This document shows, piece by piece, positions 23,992 through 36,803 of a stretch of 64,000 nt of DNA. The DNA comes from Chamaecyparis obtusa (Eukaryota > Streptophyta > Pinopsida > Cupressales > Cupressaceae): assembly GCA_027943335.1 (NCBI GenBank), contig BSBK01005650.1:1522501-1586500 (forward strand). The letters are read 5' to 3'. Every line of letters starts with the position of its first letter. Within the stretch, counting starts at the first letter, position 1. The position numbers and the translations under genes are program-made. The notes beneath the pieces are model-generated. The model ran no database searches. It was not told the DNA's origin and was given only the letters and a program-made list of their open reading frames with translations.

Positions 23992-24753
23992 AATGAATAG
24001 ACATGACATGACTGATTGTAGTGTGCAACCATTATCACATCATTATAATACAGGGAAAAACATGACATTATTAAATATAGGTCAAGAAGAACAGAGATAT
24101 CCAGGAGAGCACTTAGGCACGGGTGAACAAAACACAGACAATATGGGTGATAGACGGGATCCGGGAGAAGAAAGGTTATTTAATATGCTTGAGGGTTTAC
24201 AGCCAGGGCAGCCACAGGCATGACGAAGAATACATGAATAGAACCAGCGCATGGATTTGATGATGCAAATGATGGCTAGAGAATTAGGAATGGATGTCAA
24301 TGGTGGGAACAATTGAAGTAACAAAGGTGGAACCATGGATAGATCGAACTTCGAAGGTAATGGAGGTGGATAGACTGTTGATAATTTTGGCCATGCAGCT
24401 AGACTAGAGAGGACACTGTGTTCGAGGCCACTTATACCCACCTTCCCCCTTAGAGTTCCGGTACAACTCGAGAACGAGCCACAAATTATGGAGTTATGGG
24501 CACAGTTTCAGAGAGATTGGGAAGATGGAGGAGAAGAATTCTGAACAACTATCTCTTTTAGAAAATATATGGATGTTAGGTTGAAGCATTTGCCTCGCAC
24601 AGGTGGTAGGGGACAACATAATGATCTATAGAAGAAAGTGAGCAAGCTCACATTACCCTACTATGATGGTTCAGGGAAGACTACTGCCAGAGCATGGGTA
24701 CATAAGGTTGATACTTATTTCGAGTTAAACCTAATGTTGAAGGAGGAAGCCAT
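23992..24753 (+). pseudogene. H gag, N-terminal part
   Basis: Likely starts at ATG 23992 (MNRHDMTD). After a polar N-terminus, the gag core begins with LPYYDGSGKTTARAWVHKVDTYF around 24655-24720, a typical plant Ty3/gypsy gag entry (retrotrans_gag). It stops at ELNLMLKEEAI, where a solo LTR is inserted at 24754. At least four in-frame stops. It would form the particle shell. Confidence 0.82.
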
Positions 24754-26004
24754 TGTAATGTCCCCGTTTTCAGTCTCTTGGGATTAGCTTGGTTTGGTGA
24801 CCCTCGCAAGTTAATCAGGCAATCAAAAGGGGGTCAGTTGGCGGAGCCTGTGTTGGGATTCCATTCTGGAGGTTCAGATTATCAGGTCTGCTTTTAGTTC
24901 GGGTCAATTTGGTCAACTTACTATTTTTAGTAAGTGGTATTTTGGGTATGGCCAGGATTAGCAGGGCATTTGCACGGAGTGTCAGGTGTTTTAGGGGATC
25001 TCCAGTTTGAGAGACTTACTATTTATAGTAAGTCTATTTTTAGCAGTTGGCTATTTCTGGCAGTGGGCTTTTTCTGGCAGGGCAATTGAAGTTTGAGGCT
25101 CTGGTGTTAGAAACGGATTTGTTGTAGTCAGTGTGTTACAGTGGCTTTTTATTTTAAAGTTATCGTTATTAAATTAAATAATTTTAATTTAATAACTTAA
25201 TGACTTTATAACTTAATGTTATAAAATGAAGTTGTCATTAAAAAGCCTCTTAAGTGAAAAAAGTGAAATTGAAGCTTTTTCCAAAAAAGCTATATATACA
25301 ATTCGAAAAAGCACTTTTCATTACCTTATGTCATTATATCAAATTTGTGAAGTTGAAAAGTGGTTTGGAAGAAGAAATCAAATTTCTTCAAGCAAGCTAG
25401 GGTTTGCAGAGGGTTTGGTCTTCAGCTTTTGGAGAGAACTCATCGAATCTTCATGTGCAATGAATGGTAGTGGATCTGAATTCTGTTTGCTGCTGGGAAG
25501 TGATTGTTACCATTTGTAGAAGCTGCCGTATAGTTCCAAGGAAGACCATACGGATTAAAAACACAGGCTGCCGTACGGACAAAGAGAGGGGCCGTACATT
25601 TCCTGATTTATGGTTGCAAGTAGGGGCTGCGTAGGTAGGTAGAGGCCGAACTTTTGGATGGCATCAAGGGTTCAGAATGTGGACAGGGCCATTCATGAGT
25701 TTATTTGTTGGCGTCAACTTCCATACAAGCTGTGTTTGGAATGTGTTGCATGTCATTTGTGTTTCAAGGTGCAAAGATTATTTTGTTATTAGTTAGAATT
25801 TATTTTATGATGATCGATATTATCATGTTGGCAGATGTAGCAAAACAATGAAATAAATGTTAAGATAATTTGCTGCTGTATTTGTTGAAAAGTCTGGTAA
25901 TTTATTGTAATCCCTATGTGTTTCGAAAATTAAAAAAAAAATAATTTGCATTTAATTTGAGGAAAGAGTTAGTTGATCATAGAGAGCCAGTTGGGTTCTT
26001 TATA
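24754..26004 (+). mobile_element. Solo LTR (A-type U3) inside H gag
   Basis: Runs TGTAATGTCCCC to GGGTTCTTTATA. Flanks are GCCAT (24749-24753) and GGCAT (26005-26009), one change. The palindrome is at 24916-24935, with a second at about 25013-25032. The U3 half matches A1; the rest differs. No gene inside; the 97-codon frame at 25226-25519 is incidental LTR sequence. Confidence 0.9.
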
Positions 26005-26660
26005 GGCATTAAATTTGCAGCATTATATTTGGATGGCTTAGCACACGAATGGTGGCATCACAGCATGGTCACTAAGGGGCATGACCAAATTACTTCATAT
26101 GTGGAATTCACAGAGAGTTTGATTGATCGTTTGGACAAAAAAGATTCAGAATTACACTTCAAGGAGCTGGCTCAGCTTAAGCAGTGAGGTTTAGTTGACA
26201 CATTTATATTAGAGTTTCAAAGGCTTTCGGTTCTAGTTACAAATATTTCACAGAGGAGGCTATTGGTTTTGTTTATGGATGGTTTGGCGGAGCCATTGAA
26301 GGGATGGATCAAGGGCCTTAATCCTTCAACATTGCAGGAAGCCTACAAAAAGGAAAGGGATATGGAACCTTCGTTGTCAAAGGATAAATCTCATTCAAAG
26401 GGTTTTCCTTAAAAAAAAGAGAAAGATAAGAAACATTTTCAAAAGGATTCTCATTAGCAAAAGAAAGATCCAAACCGTTTGGACAGCGAGCAGTTAAATG
26501 ATCTTAGGAAAAGGAAACTATGTTTCCATTGCAGAGAGCCTTGGGACCTTTCACACAAGTGTTTAGTCAGAGCAAAAACAACACAAATTGAGTGTTTTTC
26601 AGCTGAGGAGTTAGCGTCAAAGGATGCAAAACAACAATTTGATTCTCAGGGCAGCAATTA
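26005..26660 (+). pseudogene. H gag, C-terminal part with zinc knuckle
   Basis: Resumes with KFAALYLDGLAHEWWHH, the conserved plant gypsy gag core, through FKELAQLKQ and LFMDGLAEPLKGW. It ends with a CCHC-type knuckle, CFHCREPWDLSHKC, near 26521-26562, which binds RNA during packaging. In-frame stops occur near 26185 and 26410. Confidence 0.86.
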
Positions 26661-28686
26661 GGAAAATATAGCAAGAGAAGAGTCAGGTGGTGAAAAAACT
26701 ATTGCACGTCTTTTAGGTAATGAGAAGGCAATAACCTTTAGGGTGAGGAGTGTAATACAAGGGTAGTGAGTTATTACATTGGTGGACACAGGGGCTACCC
26801 ATAATTTTATTTCAAAGAGACTAGTTAAGAAGAAAGGTCTTTAGACTAAGGGGCATGAGGGCTTCAAAGTTATAGTGGCTAGCAGACATAAGTTATAGAG
26901 AACTCACATGATTACTGATCTACATATGTGGATGGGAGCTTGACATGGTGGGAATGTTTTATGCAGTTGACATGGAAGACTATGATGTCATTCCTAGCAT
27001 AACCTGGATGAAGTCTCTTCATGAGTTCACTTTTAACTTCGACAAAATGGAGATGCGTTTTGAGTACCAAGGCAAGAAAGTAGTACTTAGAGCCTTATCA
27101 TACGGGGGACTCAGAGTGGTATCACTCAGGAGAATGGAGTGGTTATTCAGATATGATGAGATAGAGTGGGCAATACAGTGTCTTATTATGCCTATAGTTT
27201 GAGATCAGTAGGTGAAGAGTTACCACCCAGACACACAAGAGTTTATATCTAGGCACATCAAGGTGATTGATAATATTCCACATAGAGTTTCTCTAGAGAG
27301 GCATTGAACACGTGATAGAATTGGAGGAAGGACCTAAAGTTGTGATCACTACCCCATACAGACACCCAAAGAAACACAAGGACGAAATTGAAAAGGGAAT
27401 TAAAGAGTTATTGGAGAAGGGTCATATCAGGCCTTGCAAGAGCCCATTTGCTTCAGTTATGGTTTTAGTGAAGAAAAACGATGGAACTATGCAAATGTGT
27501 ATTAACTACAAGGCCTTGAATAAAAAGACAATCAAGAATAGGCACCCCATTCTGTGGATAGACGAGCTCATAGATGAGTTGCATGGAGCCTATGATTTCA
27601 CTACGATTTGAGATCCAGTTATTATCAGATCAGAATGAAGGTCGAGGATATTGAGAAAACAATATTTAGGTGTCACTATGTTCACTTCGAGTTTTTGGTA
27701 ATGCCATTTGGGCTTACCAATGCCCCTACCACATTTTAGGACTGTATGAATCAAGTATTCAAGAGACAGTTGATAAATTTTGTGCTAGTCTTCTTTGATG
27801 ACATCTTGATATTCAATAGAACCTGGGAGGAGCATTTGCAACACTTGGAGAAGGTTCTGAGTATCTTGGAGAGTGAGTCCCTATTCACCAAAGAATCAAA
27901 GTGTGAATTTGGAGTGTTAGAGCTTCTATATCTTGCGCACATCATTAGTGCAAATGGGGTGAGACTGGATATAGAGAAGATTAAAGCCATTGTTGAGTGG
28001 CTAATATCGACTAATCTCTCACAGTTGAAGGGATTTCTTGGTTTTTGTGGATTCTACAAACGATTTGTAAAGGTATTTTTATGAATAACAAATTCATTGA
28101 CAAATCTCACTAAAAAGGGAGCATTTGAGTGGTCAGATTTAGTGCAACAGTGTTTTAAGCACTTCAAATAGGTGATGTCATCTTGTCTAGTGCTAGCTCT
28201 TCCCGATTTCACCAAACTATTTGAGGTACAATGTGACGCTTTAGGGGATGGGATTGATGCTGTGTTGATGCAGGAGAAACACCCCATAGATTTTGAGGGT
28301 AGGAAATTGAGAGGGGTGGAAAAGAGCTATTCTATCTATGATCGGGAGATATTGGCCATTATGCATGCATTGGCCAAGATCAGGTCTTATCTGGTTGGGG
28401 GCAGATTTGTGGTTAAGACAAATTATAATAGCATCAAGTATTTCATGAACCAGAGGGATCTTAATGATAGGCAGTAGAAATGGATTACTAAATTATTGGC
28501 CTATGACTTTGACATTGAATATGTCAAAGGGAAGAAGAATGTAGTGGCAGAAGTAGTCTCAGGGAGACCACACTTGTGTTCATTAGTAGAAATATCAACC
28601 GATTAGAGAGAGATGATTTCAACTAAGTATGTAAAAGATCAGTGGACAATAGGATTGATTAAGGGCACAACTCAGGATGACAGCTA
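26661..28686 (+). pseudogene. H protease, reverse transcriptase and RNase H
   Basis: Protease active site VDTGATHNFIS is near 26782. RT follows, with GTMQMCINYKALNKKTIKNR (27484-27543) and the catalytic box VFFDDILIF (about 27789-27815). The connection has GFCGFYKRFVK (about 28041). RNase H begins [16 protein letters not shown] near 28220, with the [10 protein letters not shown] segment at 28344. Several frames are shifted and stops are common. The region ends at KGTTQDDSY, where the insertion at 28687 begins. Confidence 0.88.
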
Positions 28687-31272
28687 TGACAGTCCCAACT
28701 GGTGCTGAGAGGGGAGGGGTGAATCAGCACCTATAAAAACTTTAAAACAAATCTGATGTAGTATACTACAACTGTAAGCAAAACAAATTCTAGTATGAAA
28801 ATAGCACCAAGCAATCAACCAATAAGCAACACCAGATTTATCACGTGGAAACCCAAATCGGGAGATAACCACGGTGTGAGGAAACTTCACAAATTCTGCA
28901 CTCTTCTGAAGTGCGCCTTGTTAGGAGTCTTCCCTATTAAAGGATTACAAATGCATTGTTAGATGCGACCTAGTTAAGGGATTTGATATAATAAGGCTTG
29001 TTAGAGCTTGCCTGGTTAGAGAACTTAGAACACCTGAATAGATGTCACCTGGTTAAGGGATTTAGTACAAGGGACCTATTAATGTCCACCCAAAATACTG
29101 GGATTTAGCTATTGTAATTGTTAGAGGACAATAGAGAATTTTGACCTTTTAGAAATGGCTTTGCTTAGCCTAATAAGATCTCTGTTATACTCGACTGAGA
29201 AACATCACCGGTCGCTGCAGGTATGTTCTCCTTTCCTGTTATGCTTCTCTGCACACTCTTCTCTCTTCTCCTTTCTCTTCACCTTAGCTTCTTTATCGTA
29301 TAGGTTCACTCTTTACTTTGGCAGAATGAGGGCAACCTATATTCTTGGCAGGCAAAGGAATATATAGACTTCTTGCCCTATTTGCTTTTTACATGCACGA
29401 TCTGTTTAAAGATCACCTTCGGATCCATCACCCAATGGAGTATTAGTTCATTGAGGAAACATTTGATGCATGCTATGCTTCATCTGCTTCATGAAAGAAA
29501 ACGAGAGATGCGTTTCAAAAACTTTCCTTCACAAGAGATATCTCCATGATTTAATGCCACAAACTCCGGCATTAAGACCTTCAATCTGTAAAGAACCGTT
29601 GCCGGTTCTCAATTCCAATTGTCTAAAACTCCACCAAATGTAATTTCTCACAACTAATTAACTTCTTAAACTCCTCAAGTTCACAACAATTCCTCCAATT
29701 TACGGTAATTAAAATTCTAATTCATTGGAAGAATTTCCTCACCAATTATTAAAGAAGACATTCATACTTCACATTAATTCAATGCAGCAAATTCTACGCC
29801 TGGGCATTAATTAACAATATTATCTTTTAAACTATACATGCAAAATAATTAGGAATGAATTTATTGGCACCTGGATGCTCTTGAAATAATAACACAACCC
29901 CTTGCCTTAGCTTCATGTGAATATATATATGATTGCCGTAACCTACTACTGGGTCCCTTGTGAATGCAGATATTAACACCATAACCCTTTGCTGGCTCAC
30001 GTGAATTACTGTTTTAGTTTCGTGGCTTCCTGCTGGGGCTCACGTGAGTGAATACAATTGGCGCTAGCTGCCGTAGCAACCGTTGGCATCATTCTTCTAT
30101 CGCCATAAGCAGTCCCCTGTCATATACCTCCAATTTCCAACTCTAATATGCCAAGACTGCAAACAACTAACTACCACTCAAAACGGCATTGATACAGATC
30201 GTACGACCTTGATATTAATTGGTACAGCCCTGTTACTATTTCGTACAGACCAGGAATTAAATCAACTGGCTGATGTTTTTATAACCTTGGTATTCTTAGC
30301 ATTATTCAATGGCACATGGACTCCATTTCACAATGCATCGTTTGGAATAATGTGCGTTCTTCTTAGCATACAAACCCTAGTCTCCTCAATATTTCGAACT
30401 TCTCCAACTTCTCCAATTTTCATAATCATAAGCATAATGATAAAAGGACACCAACCTTGGTTTTATAATCAAAATACAATATCTTCAAACACACACCTCC
30501 AAATAGCTTCAATGATACTCATTTCACTTAAGTGATCGGAATCGTCAAGCACACACCATTGAATTATAACACTTAAAGTCATTAAATAAAACTAAGCCAA
30601 ACTCCAATTTATAATCATGAGGGAAGTGGTAATTGAAAAGGTTGATGAACTCCCAGATGATGGATCAAATCCAACGTCCAACTGCCTTATCTGAAATGGA
30701 AACCGGGTATAACTGACTTACTAAAAATAGTAAGTGTGTCACAAACATAAGCACAGGCTCCTGCCAAATCGGGGACATTACACAATCGTGCCTCGTACCA
30801 ATCGTCTTGACAACTCAAAGACTACCGGATTTAGTGCAGTAACTCCCGGTCAAAGAGTTAGATAACTGAATGTTGACTATGACTTTCCCCGGTTCATCTA
30901 TCATGATGACGTCTTTACTTGATCGGTAAAGATCCTTAAGTTGTCTACAGGTAAGAGCTTTGACCTGTCACCTTCCCTTCCTCTATCTATACCGGTTGCA
31001 TCCTTTCCTCGGTTTCTGTTACCGGTTGCATCTCCCTTGGTGACCGGTTGCACTGATGATCAGATCTAGTCTCTTCTTCCTTGCACATCACTGGTTGCCA
31101 AACTAGTCTCTCCACGCAGTTGTTGTTGTCAGCTGTATCTGTCTTGCTTCACAGATCCAACACTGGTGTCCTTAGTCACAAATGTCAACACCTCTTTTGC
31201 CAATCAATGACAATACCTCTATTGCCATGTACCGGTTGCAATCTTACCGGTTACCATCCCTTAATGCCAACA
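28687..31272. mobile_element. LTR-like insertion in H pol, probably a solo LTR of another family
   Basis: The block starts TGACAGTCCCAACTGG and ends CCAACA, flanked by AGCTA (28682-28686) and AGGTA (31273-31277), a one-change 5-bp duplication. H pol resumes after it at YTVNGDLMF. It holds no coding domain. ACCGGTTGCA-type words recur near 30990-31050. It contains the solo LTR at 29587-30782; without that it is about 1.4 kb. Its family and orientation are not clear. Confidence 0.7.
29587..30782 (-). mobile_element. Solo LTR nested in the 28687-31272 insertion
   Basis: On the minus strand it runs TGTAATGTCCCC to GGTTCTTTACA, with a perfect 5-bp duplication CAATC (29582-29586 and 30783-30787). 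The palindrome is at 30716-30735, only 47 bp from the start, so part of U3 is probably missing. The 150-codon frame at 30083-30535 is incidental. Confidence 0.9.
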
Positions 31273-31533
31273 AGGTACACAGTTAATGGTGATCTCATGT
31301 TTTATAAAGACAATCTATTTGGTATCTTCTTCCCACATTAAGGTATTGATTTTATGGACTTTTCATGATGCGCCTTTAGCTGGTCACTTGGGTTTTTTCA
31401 AGACTTAAAGGCAGATTCGGGAGAGATTCACTTGGAAGGGACTCAAGAATGAAGTCCTGAAGTAGGTTAGAGAGTGCCCAGTATGCCAACAGAATATGGA
31501 TGAGCGTACATTTCGAGTTGGATTACTTCAAAC
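31273..31533 (+). pseudogene. H integrase zinc-binding domain
   Basis: Reads YTVNGDLMFYKDNLFGI, then HDAPLAGHLGFF-like sequence (about 31365-31400) and ECPVCQQNMDERTF (about 31471-31512). This is the HHCC zinc-binding region of a Ty3/gypsy integrase, in two shifted frames. It is cut by the hAT element within the LLQ-TL linker. Confidence 0.82.
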
Positions 31534-31659
31534 CTAAGTTGCCGGTATGAGTACGGGTACGTGGGTATGGTATGTTGATATGACATATTTTTTTTTGTGG
31601 GGGGTTTGGTACTTTTGGTTACGTCCATACAAAAAAACAATGAAAATCATAAATATATA

Positions 31660-31760
31660 CATATTTGCAGCCTTCAAAGTAAAAACAAGAATAAGATTTA
31701 GAATGCAACATATTTGCAGCCTTAAAAGTAAAAACAAGAATAAAATTTAGAATGCAACAC
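31660..31760. repeat. Tandem duplication in the hAT left end
   Basis: Two units of about 50 bp, each with TTGCAGCC followed by AGTAAAAACAAGAATAA and AGAATGCAAC. Subterminal repeats of this sort often act as transposase-binding sites in hAT elements; that role is inferred. Confidence 0.7.
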
Positions 31761-32109
31761 ATCATACATGTTAAATAAAACTTGGAACTACCATAAAAAT
31801 TACAAATTAGAATACAATAATACTAACTTGATATCAATTTGTCAAAACTTGAATGTTATGATATTTATATTGAATTCATTGTTCGCTGGTTCAACATTAA
31901 AATAACACAATTACTAATTACGCATCATATAAGATCAACATCAACATCATCACTGACATTAGATGATGTAGGTAGATTAGTAGAACCACTTGCAACCCTA
32001 CTACCAATTGCACTAGAAGGATGGTGGCTATCTGACTGCACATCTAGCAAAGATTTTGTTGCAGCTGAAAAATCCAAATCAGTTCGCTCTGGATCTACAT
32101 CCCACAACT

Positions 32110-34368
32110 TTATGGCCCCTTGTACTCATATTGGCTATGAGTAAAAAGGCGCAAGTTGGAATGCACATAAATTAGCTCTTCTGCCTTACTTGTTGCCAAT
32201 CGATTGCGTTTCACTGAGTGGATAAAGGAGTATGTACTCCAATTTCGCTCAGATGAAGAGGAACTAGCAACCTATTGAAACAAAGTGAGAGGGATAAAAA
32301 ATTGTAAATCAAACTTTAAACTTGAAGTTAATAATTTTGTTATTTCTATAAATAGTAAACAATATAAATTTAGAGTGCAACAAAAATAATGTAACTTGTG
32401 ATAAAAGTTTAATTGCAAGAGTTTGGAGATGTGGTGATGTATGGTCATTGAGGTACCACCAAGCATGAGCATCCTTTATATACTTGTTAGGAAGAGCGGA
32501 AACACTTTGACCATTGGAAGCTACAAAATCAGCAAACTCACTTGTCACTAAATCCTCCATTTCATGGTCGGGGAAGAGTTTTGTAAATGCTTTCCTACAC
32601 CCTTCACTAACTTCTACATCTTTGTATGGTGGCACCCTTGATGGCATAGAAAGAATTTCATCACTATAAAATTTGGGAGTCGATGCAAATGCAAGAAGAT
32701 GAAGTGGGGTGGTCATTTTATTCCACCGATCAACACAAATTACCTGCACTTCTTTGAAGAAAGTTTCTTCAGGATCTTGCTCTTTTTCATTGATGACGAG
32801 TTTCATTTTCTGAATCATTGAGTCAATTCCATCATATACCTCTCCCAAACATGGATGATCCATGTCGGTATAACGAATCATACTCATGATTGGCTCAGTG
32901 AAACTAAGAAGATAGTCCACTCGTTCCCACCAAGTGTCATCTAAGATCATCCGTTTTACATTTGTTGCCCTTTTAGTACTGGATTGCCTCCATAGTGACC
33001 AGCTTTGACTAATAACCATGCTAGCAAGTGACTCTCGCACCTTTACAAGTTGCCTCGAGACGATTGTGTTGGATGCAAATCGAGTCTCAACAACCTATTC
33101 AATACAAAATAAATCAAAATCAAAGGCAAAAAACATAGATGCGCTCAAATTTTAAAACTAAATTTATCATTATTAATGAGAAATGTAGAATTTAAAAGTT
33201 GAAGTATTTCAATTACCTTTAACAACTCCAGCTGTGAAAATGATCTAAAAATGGCTTGTGACATGTGATGGTTTGTGATGAACATTTGGATCTCTTTAGC
33301 CTCTGCATAAATTTCTTTGATCCAATTTATTTTCCTACCCAACTTTTGTAGCAGAAGGTTGAGAGAGTGTACAGCACAAGGTGTCCAAAATATTTGTTCA
33401 AACCGTGTCTCAATCAACATGTCGACAACTTTACAATTCTTTGCATTGTCCGTTATTACTTGGACAACATTTTGAGGGCCCACATCCTGAATGCATTGTA
33501 TAGGAATGTTAGCAAAAAATTGTGCATCCTTCACCTGGCCTTCACAATCCACAGGTTTCAGAAACATTGCTCCTTTAGGGCACACTGCAATCACATTGAT
33601 TAATGGTCGATTCTTGGCATCCTTCTACCCATCAGAAATAATTGACACCCCCGTTTGTTTCCATGAATTTCTAATGGGAGCCAATGCATTGTCTATGCTT
33701 TTTACCTCCTTTGCTAGTAAGGTGCTACACACCTTCTCATAACGTAGCCCCACATACCCTTGTGGAGCCTCATTTACTTTTCTCAACATATCCTGCTAGT
33801 ACGGTGATTGTACAACATTGAATGACAAACCATTTGCATATAAACATCTTGCAACACTTTGATCTGCAATCTCTCTAGCATCATTCTTAAATGCTCTCTC
33901 TAAGGGCCCCTTGCTTCTCTTCACATTAACAGGTTCTTCAATTCTACCCAAAAATGGGTGGCTCTCTACTACGACATCAAGAAAGTCACTATGAGATGGG
34001 GGAGGAGGCCTACTTGATCTCTTCCCTTTCTTCAAAGGATGGTTTGTGCCACGAGAAACTCTTGCATCTACTTTCTCTTGCTCTTTAATATATCCTACCA
34101 TTTGTTGAGGTGGTAATCCATTGCCATCCTCTCCAGGACATGCTTTGATATCCTCTTGGGGAATCACACATAAATGGGCTTTCACAGGAGTGTACAAACT
34201 TTTGTACCTCACATTAGAAAAGTTGCATATCCAAACAAATGTTCCACCCCCTTTTACTTGTTCTACCATTTGTACATATTTCCATAAAGGTGAATTTGGA
34301 TCGGTTTTGAAGGTCGAAGAGCTAGCCTTGGTTGTCATTATCCTATTAACAACAAAGTCAAAATCCAA
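32110..34368 (-). pseudogene. hAT transposase with BED finger, DUF659-like core and dimerisation tail
   Basis: Starts at 34368 (MDFDFVV). Residues about 25-75 resemble a BED zinc finger (WICNFSNVRYK, VKAHL), but the second Cys of the pair is Ser. An RNase H-like catalytic region follows: a stop near 33625 interrupts SIISDG, then QVITDNAKNCKVVD and IFWTPCAVHSLNLLLQ. Intron-like gaps lie at about 33095-33217 (donor GTAATTG, acceptor TTGAATAG) and about 32273-32391. The 3' exons carry TRFASN, a long helical region, AHAWWYLNDHTSPHLQTLA and SSSERNWSTYSFIHS, the hAT dimerisation motif. Such proteins cut and paste the element through its inverted repeats. Stops and the finger change make it inactive. 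Confidence 0.87.
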
Positions 34369-34375
34369 TTATTAA

Positions 34376-35377
34376 ACAATAAATGTCAAATATTTGATCT
34401 ATTATAAAAAAATAATTAATATAATTATAATTTATTGAATTATAATAATTGAAAGCCGATATAAAAATGAAACTATTAAACTTATTAAATAAACCATTAA
34501 ATATAATAATAAATTTATTTATATGTATTAATCTGAGTTTTACTAGTTGTTTAATTGAATATTAAATTAATTTATATTAATATCTATTGTAATTTAATAT
34601 TTAATAATACATTGTAAATTAATAAGTAAATATAATCCATGAAGACTCAAATTATTAAGCATATTATTAAATTAATATAAAATTTGACTAAAATTATAAA
34701 GGAAAACCACAAGTGAAAATCATAAATGATAAATATTAATAAGAGTTAACAATTTTAGTTTTACTAGTTAGAGTTTAATTGAATATTAAATTAATTGATA
34801 TTAATATAAATATTAAATTAATAATAATTTAATAAGTAAAAAAAAAATTTGAAAAAACATATTATATAGTAATAATGATTATGTTATTATTAAATTTTAA
34901 TAAACAATCTAGAAAAAAAAATTGTATCATTGAATTCTATTGATCATTATTATTAATTTTAATAAACAATAGAGAAAACAAAATTGTGTATTATTGAATT
35001 CTAATAATTGCAATCCGATATAAAAATGAAACTATTAAACTTATTAAATAAACCCATCAAATATAATAATAAATTTATTTATATGTATTAATTTTAGTTT
35101 TATTGGTTAGAGTTTAATTGAAAATTAAATTAATTTATATTAATATCTATTGTAATTTAATATTTAATAATACATTATAAATTAATAAGTAAATAATATC
35201 CATGAAGACTCAAATTATTAAGCATATTTTTAAATTAATATAAAATTTGACTAAAATTATAAAGGAAAATCATAAGTAAAAATCATAAATGATAAATGTT
35301 AATAAGTGTTAACAGATATTATATTAATAATTATTTAATAAGTATAAAACAAAAAACATTAAAAATACATATTATAT
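34376..35377. repeat. AT-rich internal repeats of the hAT element
   Basis: A segment containing AGCCGATATAAAAATGAAAC, then TTAAACTTATTAAATAAACC, occurs near 34450, again near 35010 (with CAATCCGATATA) and a third time near 36065. The first two copies extend for over 300 bp each with little change. No gene is visible. Confidence 0.75.
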
Positions 35378-35379
35378 AG

Positions 35380-35877
35380 GTATCTTAGTTTTTGGATTTG
35401 ATTGTTTAGAATTTTTAACCATCAACGTTTTGGATCATACTACATGATCCATCATCAGGATGTCAGAGAGCAAGAGCAAGAGGAACATGAAATGGTAGAT
35501 TGCAGATCTAGCACACAATAAAAGGAGGAGGGAGAAGGGAAGAGGAGAGAGAGAGAAGAGAGGTACACAAGGATAAAAAATTAATAAACAACACTCCAAA
35601 TAAAAAGGAGCCAAAAGTATGGAGACTCTTCTCCATACTTTTGGCTCCTTTTTATTTGGAGTGTTGTTTATTAATTTTTTATCCTTGTGTACTTCTCTTC
35701 TCTCTCTCTCCTCTTCCCTTCTCCCTCCTCCTTTTATTGTGTGCTAGATCTGCAATCTACCATTTCTTGTTCCTCTTGCTCTTGCTCTCTGACATCCTGA
35801 TGATGGATCATGTAGTATGATCCAAAACGTTGATGGTTAAAAATTCTAAACAATCCAATCCAGAAACTAAGATACCA
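35380..35877. repeat. Large foldback inverted repeat (MITE-like)
   Basis: Two arms of about 245 bp are near-perfect reverse complements, meeting at about 35627 around TATGGAGACTCTTCTCCATA. The ends read GGTATCTTAGTTT (35380) and AAACTAAGATACC (35865-35877). The arms include a GA-rich stretch opposed by a CT-rich one. There is essentially no loop. It looks like a foldback or MITE inserted in the hAT element; transcription would give a long hairpin RNA. No coding sequence. Confidence 0.9.
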
Positions 35878-36234
35878 TACATATGGATTGTGGAAATCTA
35901 ATAGATTTAACATATTATATTGTAATAATGATTATGTTATAATTAAATTTTAATAAACAATATAGAAAGCAAAATTGTGTATCATTGAATTTTATTAATC
36001 ATTATTATTAAATTTTAATAAACAATAGAAAAAACAAAATTGTGTATTATTGAATTCTAATAATTGAAAGCCGATATAAAAATGAAACTATTAAACTTAT
36101 TAAATAAACCCATCAAATATAATAATAAACAATAACTATAAAAATGAAAATACATATTAAAATATCAAAGCTTTAAAGGCATTAGTATTGTGCGATTTAT
36201 GCTTGCCGCTGCAAAATAAAAGAGAAATTATTAA

Positions 36235-36420
36235 ATTTATAAAATTAAGAAAGTTTATAAAACATCTGAAAATTATTAAACTTATAACATTAATAAAGTT
36301 TATAAAACATCAGTATTCATTAAAGTTTATAAAACATTAGTATTCATTAAAATCTATAAAACATTCGGAAATTATTAAACTTGTAACATTAATAAAGTTT
36401 ATAAAACATCAGTATTATCT
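36235..36420. repeat. Short tandem repeats near the hAT right end
   Basis: At least five diverged units of about 25-35 bp built on AAGTTTATAAAACATCAGTATT. They probably form a subterminal array, though they lie about 400 bp from the element end. Confidence 0.75.
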
Positions 36421-36803
36421 CAATGCCGTGCGTGCGATGTCTACCTGCGATTGTTGTCTCCTACTTTCTCTTGCAAATGCCCCAACAAAACTTTGGTGTT
36501 CGTGCTCTTGAATGTCCGCCCATTTTATTGTACGAATCCTCTAGAAAAATTAGAAGGTTTCTGTTTTATGAAACAAAAAAATGGAAAAAAACGTTTCTAA
36601 AAACCACCCAGCAATTCGGATTTCTTTCGGAAACTCCAGATTGACTTCAAATTCATCCGAATATTGTGGAATTCTTTTAGAAACGGTTCAGACTGATGAA
36701 AATCGAACCCTAGACGAATTCATAGGGTTTTTTTAGTGTACCCGTTTTCAGACCGTATTATTTCCGGAAACGGTAGGGCAAACCTGCCGTACTTGCAACT
36801 TAG

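Larger units (their letters stand above)
31534..36803 (-). mobile_element. hAT-superfamily DNA transposon
   Basis: Bounded by a perfect 8-bp target duplication CTTCAAAC (31526-31533 and 36804-36811), diagnostic of hAT elements. Terminal inverted repeats are CTAAGTTGC (31534-31542) and its complement at 36795-36803. It encodes a degenerate transposase on the minus strand (32110-34368). The non-coding 34376-36420 is very AT-rich, with internal repeats and a large foldback. It sits exactly within the integrase linker of H, which resumes on the other side. Confidence 0.93.

Noticed and set aside
30083..30535. A 150-codon plus-strand frame as a gene
   Set aside because: It lies wholly inside the solo LTR at 29587-30782.
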